The notes beneath the pieces were generated by a model, which was not told the origin of the DNA, did no database searches, and worked only from the letters and a program-made list of their open reading frames with translations. From Heligmosomoides polygyrus polygyrus (Eukaryota > Nematoda > Chromadorea > Rhabditida > Heligmosomidae), in the NCBI GenBank assembly GCA_947396885.1, contig OX377202.1, positions 63,274,643 to 63,338,642 on the forward strand: DNA of 64,000 bases. The letters are read 5' to 3'. The position numbers were made by a program, and so were the translations under genes. Positions 61,946 through 64,000 of the stretch are shown in pieces; positions within the stretch are counted from its first letter, which is position 1, and each line of letters begins with the position of its first letter.

Positions 61946-64000
61946 AATGGGAGCAGTGCATTGCTATCCAATTATTAAAGTCATCTCATGAAGCTGTTGA
62001 ATTGTTGTCGTGTTTGATAGGGATGGAGAAGACAATTGTGAGTTAAAATTTAAAATCCTGCAACTCTGAACCTCTAGTTTTATTGCCTCTAACAACCTGT
62101 TGTTCGTCTTTGTCATTTCAGGAAAAAATGGGCGGCCACTGGTGGACACCTATTAAAACGTAAAACAACAAACTAATAAAAACAAAAGGAAACGAATTAA
62201 CTTAGCTGAGCATGACATTGAACATTTCCGCCCTTCCATCCTTATTACAAGGCCGGGATCTGGACAACGTTGTCCTTTTTATGCATGAAGAAAGGGAAGC
62301 AAAGGCACAGAGGACGCCATTCCAGCATTTTCAAAGGGCGGCGGACATTAGAAGGATGGCATTAACTGTTTTTCAGAAACCACATGTAAGGACGGTTCCC
62401 GCTTCAGCGTTCTTTTCCAGCAAAAACCCAAAAAGGCTGTGGTCACAAATATGGTCCCAGTCTTAGGATGGCAAGAACTGGTTTCTCCACGAGCAGATCT
62501 ATCACAATGTCATTTCGCTAGCACAAATTCGCTGCTGCTGTGTACGTGAAAATTGAAATTCGTTAGTTTTTCGCACTAGTCCCTCGTCAACAGGAGTTGG
62601 TGAAGTGCGCATGGTGCCAAGTTCCCCGCAGCATGCAGCGTTCACAACGTCGTTTCTTTAGTGGGCGCAGTGAATCCGACGGGTGGGGAGCTAGAAGGCA
62701 ACGACGAGTGGAGGAGTTCGGCGGAATTATATCGCCGGTGGGCGCAGTGAAATGGCAGGTGCGTGTGGGGGAGGGAGAATCTGAATCGAAGGGCAGAGAA
62801 ATGCTGCGTGGCCCTCGCTAGAACAAAGATGGATAGCCGTGGTTTGCCAGAACGAAGACGACCGAGGGCAGCGCGACCCCAGGGAAGGCCAACTCCGGCG
62901 ATCATCGAAAGCAGTGCCCGCCGGCCGAAGGCATCACTCAAGATGGGTGCTCGCATTCCTAATAGCTCTCAACCTTCTTATTACCCCAATGTTGTGTTTT
63001 GCTTCTGAGTGCTCAGAGGATTTCTCGCCCTATACAGCCCAATGGCTTCTTACAGGAAACTGAGTTCAATAGGAAGAAAAACTCTTCCTCTACAAGAAGG
63101 TGGCTACTAAGTTTGAAGGAGGGTACTCACTTTTTCTTCTATGCAGTTCATTATAAAAATCCCAAAAAACCGGAGATGAAAAGAGAAACGTCGAAAAAGG
63201 TTGCAGTTGCAGTTGCATGTTACAATGAGAGTTCGGAAGGAAGGAAGGCAACAAGTGAAGCTCTCTTCGCAACAGAATATATGCAGTATGACAAGAGTTG
63301 CGACGCAGCGGGAGGATGTATTTAGAAAAGGGGAGAGGGAAATCGGAAAATGCCGAAGAGCATCGTAGCCGAGTACTTCAACCCGCAACTCGATGTCTCT
63401 CTTGTAGATGTTTCGGCGGCTCAAGGTGTGCTAGATGTTCTGACAGACTATCTGCGTGCCGCTGCTAGGGTCACACAGACCATCAGGAATGCTAACAGGA
63501 ATGAGAGTTCTTTAAGCTCTTTGCTGATAGTTCTCCGCCGGGATAGCCTCTCCGAGAGATTGCACTTATATGATACTATAGCATAATCCGCCATGTAAAG
63601 AATTTGACTGAAAGAGAGTATGTATCAAGACCCTTTTACAAATTAATGTGCTTCTTTTTTATTTATTTATCACTTTTATTATATAATATTTATCATTTAT
63701 CAGACTACAACCTTTCATCAAGACTACACCAGTAGGCTTTTTTGAAACAAATTTCCAACCCGCTGTCGTTTTCGACTCCCGATATCGGGATATTTGGGTG
63801 AGAAAATGCAATCTGATGAAGAAAGTGTGAATATGCTAAGCCAACAATCCATGAGCAAAACCATCGTTCACAATCTTTGGTTCAACTCCTCGCCCATCCA
63901 GTGCGCAAAAATGCATTGAAGAACGAAGAGAACCCAAAAGATAGAGTGCTTAGCTGTGGAGCGCGGATGGAGAAGCAGCAGAAGAAAAGGCGATCCGCAA
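61946..64000. other. unassigned sequence
   Basis: No recognised gene. An A+T-rich LINE-like tail (complement) lies near 63,655-63,668. Confidence 0.45.

Noticed and set aside
48845..64000. Signal-peptide exon of ptp-3
   Set aside because: One must exist upstream because the first visible exon enters in phase 1. No ORF with a convincing signal peptide and matching donor could be singled out.

Overview
The window is eukaryotic nuclear DNA, most likely from a strongylid (hookworm-group) nematode. I infer this from three things seen in the sequence. There is a LAR-type receptor tyrosine phosphatase gene (nematode ptp-3) cut into small exons by short and very long introns. There are degenerate copies of CR1-, RTE-, Penelope- and mariner-type elements of the kind common in these worms. 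Short interspersed elements with a tRNA-like head recur many times. No species can be fixed without a database search.

One host gene dominates. Sixteen exons on the minus strand between 48,844 and 11,649 encode, in order, Ig1, Ig2, Ig3, FN1, FN2, FN3 and FN4 of the ectodomain of a LAR/PTP-3 receptor. The exons splice to one uninterrupted reading frame of about 704 residues, and every splice phase agrees with its neighbour. The signal-peptide exon(s) upstream and the remaining FN domains, transmembrane segment and phosphatase domains downstream were not found. They are probably outside the window or in unrecognised short exons. Only about 2.1 kb of the 37 kb gene span is exon; the introns hold most of the transposons.

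Layout. 1-621: 3' end of a Helitron-like element carrying a 108-bp minisatellite. 2,343-3,330: Penelope-like (PLE) GIY-YIG endonuclease ORF with a TATA box and a hammerhead-like hairpin downstream. 5,940-6,180: RTE-type reverse transcriptase scrap. 8-9 kb: tRNA-SINEs. 11.6-12.4 kb: FN3/FN4 exons. 14.26-16.43 kb: mariner deletion derivative carrying a large foldback element. 17.0-17.7 kb: FN2/FN3 exons. 18.65-19.51 kb: second mariner relic. 20.0-22.3 kb: FN1 and Ig3 exons. 23.9-30.1 kb: CR1 retrotransposon split by a 3.46-kb Helitron-like insertion. 31.2-36.6 kb: Ig2 and Ig1 exons, a SINE with target-site duplication and two strong hairpins. 38.2-42.9 kb: two more Helitron-like elements. 43.2-47.7 kb: second CR1 copy broken up by nested GC-rich inverted-repeat elements. 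48.7 kb: first visible ptp-3 exon. 49-64 kb: sparse SINE, MITE and PLE remnants and mostly unassigned sequence.

The most interesting material is not a new pathway but structural. Helitron-like elements have conserved ends and fast-changing internal minisatellites, and one insertion can be resolved to an exact A|T junction. A hairpin-GAAAC motif recurs, twice about 130 bp after a TATA-like box behind a Penelope endonuclease. A GC-AG intron lies exactly at the Ig2/Ig3 linker of the receptor gene.
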